A stretch of 16,593 nucleotides of DNA from an uncultured Bacteroidota bacterium (lineage in GTDB: Bacteria > Bacteroidota > Bacteroidia > Chitinophagales > Saprospiraceae), in contig CALEYM010000269.1 in NCBI GenBank assembly GCA_937926185.1, positions 1 through 16,593 on the forward strand. Direction: 5' to 3'. The notes under the pieces are model-generated. The model was not told where the DNA came from, ran no database searches, and saw only the letters and a program-made list of their open reading frames with translations. A program made the position numbers and the translations under genes. This document shows positions 13,554 to 16,593 of this stretch, piece after piece. Every line of letters begins with the position of its first letter. The stretch's first letter is position 1.

Positions 13554-15989
13554 ATGCGAACTTTCTGCTTCTTTCTGCCGGCGCTGATCTGCTGCGCTTC
13601 ACTTTTCGCCCAAAAACCCGGCCGCCAGAGCGGTCAGCCTTCCATGCTCCTGCCCACCGGCTGGTCGCTCACGCCCGCCGGCGCCTCGCTGCCGCTGGGC
13701 GACCTGCCGCTGAATATCGCCGTATCGCCCAACCGAAAATACCTGGCCGTGACCAACAACGGCCAGAGCAAACAATCGCTGCAACTCATCGATGCGAAAA
13801 AGGGCCGGCTGCTGCAATCGTTTGAAATCCCCATCGCCTGGCTTGGCCTGACTTTTGGCGATGACAGCAAAACGCTGTACGTCTCCGGGGGCAACAGCAA
13901 CGCGATACTTCGTTATGCAGTCGGTAAAAACAAATTAACGCTGCGCGACACCCTGACGCTGGGCAAACCCTGGCCGGCGCGTATCTCGCCCGCCGGTTTG
14001 TGCGTCGACGACCGGCGCGGACTGCTGTACGTCGTCACCAAAGAAAACCACAGTCTGTACGTGCTGGATACGCGCAGCAAGGCTATCCTGCACCGCGATT
14101 CCATCGGGAAAGAGCTGTACGCCTGTACGCTCTCGCCCGACCGCAAACGCCTGTACATCACCCACTGGGGTGGCAACGAACTCGTCGTGTGGGATACCGA
14201 CACCCGCCGCGTGGCCGCCGGCATCCCCGTCGGCGACAACCCCAACGACCTGATCCTCAATCAGAAAGGTACGCTCGCCTATGTGGCCTGCGCCGACGAC
14301 AACTCGGTGAGCGTGGTGGATCTAGCGCAAAATAAAGTCGTGGAAACCCTGGTGGCCACGCTTTACCCCGACGCGCCCACGGGCTCCACTTCGAACGGCG
14401 TGGCCCTGTCAGCCGACGAAAAAACGCTGTACGTGGCCAACGCCGACAACAACTGCCTGGCGTTGTTCGACGTGTCCGTGCCCGGGCAAAGCCGCTCGCT
14501 GGGTTTTATTCCCACCGGCTGGTATCCGACCTGCGTGCGCACCGTCGGGAAAAGGATATTTGTGGCCAACGGCAAAGGCTTTTCCTCCTTCCCTAACCCG
14601 AACGGGCCCAATCCGGTGCGCCGCAAGAATACCGCGGAGTATCAGAAAGGAAACGTCGAGGAACAGTACATCGGCGGACTGATGAAAGGCACGATGAGTA
14701 TCATCGAGGCGCCCGGCGAGCGCCAACTGGCGGAATACACCCGGCAGGTGTACCGCAATTCGCCCTACACCAAAGAACGGGAAAAACTGGCCGAGGGCGA
14801 AGCCGGCAACCCCGTCCCGCAACGCGTCGGCGATCCCTCGCCGATCAAATACGTTTTTTACATCATCAAGGAGAACCGCACCTACGACCAGGTTTTGGGC
14901 GACATGCCCGAAGGCAACGGCGACAGCTCCCTGTGCCTTTTCCCCGAAAAAATAACGCCCAACCACCATGCGCTTGCCCGCGAGTTCGTGCTGCTCGACA
15001 ACTTTTACGTGAGCGCCGAAGTGAGCGCCGACGGCCATAACTGGAGCACGGCGGCCTACGCCAACGATTACACGGAGAAGACCTGGGTGACGAGTTATGG
15101 CGGTCGCGGCGGCAGATACGTCTATGAAGGACAAAACAAAACGGCCTGGCCCAAAGGCGGCTTTATCTGGGATCATTGCCGCCGGGCGGGGGTGAGTTAC
15201 CGCACCTACGGCGAATTTGCCGACGATTACAAAGCCAATATTCCTGCCCTGGAAGGGCATTTTTGCCCTTACTATACAGGCTGGGATACGGAAGTGCGCG
15301 ACACCACCCGGGTGTCGCAGTGGAAACAGGATTTCGACTCCCTCGTCGCCATCAACGCCCTGCCGCGCCTGAGCACCTTGCGGCTCATCAACGACCACAC
15401 GGAGGGCCTGCGCAGGGGCAAACCGACGCCTTATGCGCAGATGGCCGACAACGACCTGGCGCTCGGCCTGTTCGTCGAGCACCTGACGAAGAGTCCTGTC
15501 TGGAAAGAATCGGTCGTATTTGTGCTGGAAGACGACGCCCAAAACGGGGCCGACCACGTGGACGCGCACCGCTCCATCGCTTTTGTGGTGAGCCCTTATG
15601 CCAAACGGAAATACGTGGATCACACGATGTATTCTACCAACTCCATGTTGCGGACGATGGAACTGATCCTCGGCATACCGCCCATGAGCCAGCACGACGC
15701 GGCCGCCACCCCGATGTGGCGCTGTTTTACCAACGAGACCGACTACACACCGTTCAAAGCCCTGCCCTCCAACGTCAACCTCGACGACCGCAACGCCGCC
15801 GTAGACAACGAACTGCAGCGCCGCTCCGACGCCTGGGATTTCAGCGGCGAAGACCGCGTACCCGACCTGGCGTTCAACCAGGTGCTATGGAAGATCATCA
15901 AAGGCGAACACTCGGAAATGCCCGCGCCGCGGAGAGGGGCGTTTTTGCGGTATTCGGAGGAAGAAGCGGAGGAAGGCAAAAAAGACTGA
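13554..15989 (+). CDS. secreted YncE-like beta-propeller / phosphoesterase fusion protein
   Basis: This 811-residue protein has a signal peptide (residues 1-20, MRTFCFFLPALICCASLFAQ). About residues 45-400 form a YVTN/YncE-type beta-propeller, with repeated blades such as KTLYVSGGNSNAILRYAV, RLYITHWGGNELVVWDTDTR and KTLYVANADNNCLALFDV. From about 430 a phosphoesterase (AcpA/phospholipase-C-like) domain follows. Its metal-site signature KENRTYDQVLGD includes Glu440-Asn441, a serine-rich SAEVSADGHNW stretch at 486-497 holds the likely nucleophile, and Asp660-Asp661 precede the GADHVDAHR motif. The expected substrates are phosphomonoesters or diesters outside the cytoplasm; the natural one is unknown. 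The domain order is the known 'bifunctional YncE/alkaline phosphatase family' arrangement. The C-terminus is an acidic/basic tail (EEEAEEGKKD). It converges on the Uma2 gene with three bases between the stops. Confidence 0.92.
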   Translation: MRTFCFFLPALICCASLFAQKPGRQSGQPSMLLPTGWSLTPAGASLPLGDLPLNIAVSPNRKYLAVTNNGQSKQSLQLIDAKKGRLLQSFEIPIAWLGLTFGDDSKTLYVSGGNSNAILRYAVGKNKLTLRDTLTLGKPWPARISPAGLCVDDRRGLLYVVTKENHSLYVLDTRSKAILHRDSIGKELYACTLSPDRKRLYITHWGGNELVVWDTDTRRVAAGIPVGDNPNDLILNQKGTLAYVACADDNSVSVVDLAQNKVVETLVATLYPDAPTGSTSNGVALSADEKTLYVANADNNCLALFDVSVPGQSRSLGFIPTGWYPTCVRTVGKRIFVANGKGFSSFPNPNGPNPVRRKNTAEYQKGNVEEQYIGGLMKGTMSIIEAPGERQLAEYTRQVYRNSPYTKEREKLAEGEAGNPVPQRVGDPSPIKYVFYIIKENRTYDQVLGDMPEGNGDSSLCLFPEKITPNHHALAREFVLLDNFYVSAEVSADGHNWSTAAYANDYTEKTWVTSYGGRGGRYVYEGQNKTAWPKGGFIWDHCRRAGVSYRTYGEFADDYKANIPALEGHFCPYYTGWDTEVRDTTRVSQWKQDFDSLVAINALPRLSTLRLINDHTEGLRRGKPTPYAQMADNDLALGLFVEHLTKSPVWKESVVFVLEDDAQNGADHVDAHRSIAFVVSPYAKRKYVDHTMYSTNSMLRTMELILGIPPMSQHDAAATPMWRCFTNETDYTPFKALPSNVNLDDRNAAVDNELQRRSDAWDFSGEDRVPDLAFNQVLWKIIKGEHSEMPAPRRGAFLRYSEEEAEEGKKD

Positions 15990-15992
15990 GGA

Positions 15993-16593
15993 TCAGGCAA
16001 ATATCTCGTTTACCGTAATCTGGAAGTCGGGCAACACCGGCGCGGCGGAGCAGACGTCGTCGCCGAAGCACACCGTGATATCGCGGATGGAACGGTACAC
16101 TTTTACCTGTTTTAACTTTGGAAAAATGACCCATACCACCTGAACGCCGTTGTCGAAATACTCCTGCAATTTTTCCTCGACTTCGTTGATCTGGTCGTTT
16201 TTAGAGATGACTTCGGCGACGAAGGCGCAGACGCTCAATTCGCCGTTTGGAGCAGATTGCATTTGCTCCCCACTCATATAGGCAATATCGGCGCGACGCG
16301 TACGGTTGAGCGTTTGCATGAGCATATCTACTTCGCTCATTAGTTCGCCCATGGCAGCATAGGCTTTGGTGCGCGTAAAAAGGCGCATCAGACATTGGAG
16401 GATTTTAAGTTTGTCTCTGTTCATGGTACGCGGTTTTTTTTCGACGACGCCGTTGTTCCATTCGTACTTGTAAGCGTCCTCCCGGTTGGTGTACCGTGTC
16501 TGGAAAGACTCCAGGGAAACCAAACGTTTGGAAGCGGTTTTGGCCGTCGCTTTTGGCGCCGCCGGGCGTGTGTCGGGCAGTTGTTTCGACTGG
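15993..16593 (-). CDS. Uma2-family (DUF820) PD-(D/E)XK nuclease-like protein, start outside window
   Basis: The frame is open from its TGA at 15993 to the right edge, at least 199 residues, so the true start probably lies beyond the window. A TTG at 16523 is a poor start because the frame continues upstream with an Ala/Lys/Thr/Pro-rich segment (PAAPKATAKTASKRL). The core fits Uma2: RRADIAYM gives the first acidic residue, FVAEVISKND the Glu segment, VEEKLQEYFDNGVQVVWVIF the lysine helix and following strand, and a short KVYRSIRDITVCF end. Uma2 proteins are widespread nuclease-fold proteins of poorly known function, abundant in multicellular or filamentous bacteria and often in many copies. 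It converges on the phosphoesterase gene. The fragment at 1197-1412 seems to come from the same broad family but a different branch. Confidence 0.85.
   Translation of the reverse strand, partial: QSKQLPDTRPAAPKATAKTASKRLVSLESFQTRYTNREDAYKYEWNNGVVEKKPRTMNRDKLKILQCLMRLFTRTKAYAAMGELMSEVDMLMQTLNRTRRADIAYMSGEQMQSAPNGELSVCAFVAEVISKNDQINEVEEKLQEYFDNGVQVVWVIFPKLKQVKVYRSIRDITVCFGDDVCSAAPVLPDFQITVNEIFA

Overview
The window looks like a chromosomal piece of a Bacteroidota (Bacteroidetes) genome, probably a Saprospira- or Cytophaga-like environmental lineage, though the class is uncertain. The evidence is a SusC/SusD pair, signal peptides ending in '-AQ' or '-SQ', several promoter -7 elements of the Bacteroidetes type (TAnnTTTG), few Shine-Dalgarno sequences, and CHAT/TPR and Uma2-family genes. 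Most of the window is GC-rich. The intergenic regions and the 5' half of one CHAT gene are clearly AT-richer. Coding density is high and no intergenic stretch exceeds 300 bases; the longest is about 230 bases, upstream of susC. I saw no tRNA, rRNA, CRISPR array, transposase or integrase.

Left part (1-6291), a signalling or secreted-protease module. On the minus strand, a complete secreted TPR-CHAT (caspase-like) protein gene is followed by a 71-residue ORF that resembles the N-terminus of a Uma2-family nuclease. After that, overlapping by ATGA, comes the N-terminal 400 codons of a second secreted TPR protein that is a paralogue of the first and runs off the left edge. Divergent from these, on the plus strand, an ECF-type sigma factor overlaps a single-pass membrane protein with an anti-sigma-like N-terminus and a TPR-like exported domain. 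The 114-base divergent gap holds one exact TAnnTTTG match on each strand. I read this as a possible regulated secreted-CHAT module; that reading is inference.

Middle part (6297-12252), nutrient uptake. A 9-base tandem repeat separates the anti-sigma-like gene from a convergent small outer-membrane beta-barrel gene. Divergent from the barrel gene is a SusC (TonB-dependent transporter)/SusD (surface lipoprotein) operon with a palindromic element between the two genes and a strong intrinsic terminator after susD.

Right part (12262-16593). A PhnZ-like HD-domain protein with all the expected di-iron ligands ends at an inverted pair of palindromic repeats related to the one between susC and susD. 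Next is a convergent lysine-rich small protein. Divergent from that is a large secreted protein joining a YVTN beta-propeller to a phosphoesterase domain. It converges on a partial Uma2-family nuclease gene that runs off the right edge. The uptake system, the PhnZ-like oxygenase and the phosphoesterase together hint at acquisition of organic phosphorus, and direct repeats with 11-base spacing upstream of susC and the phosphoesterase fit a Pho-box-like layout. This is a hypothesis only.
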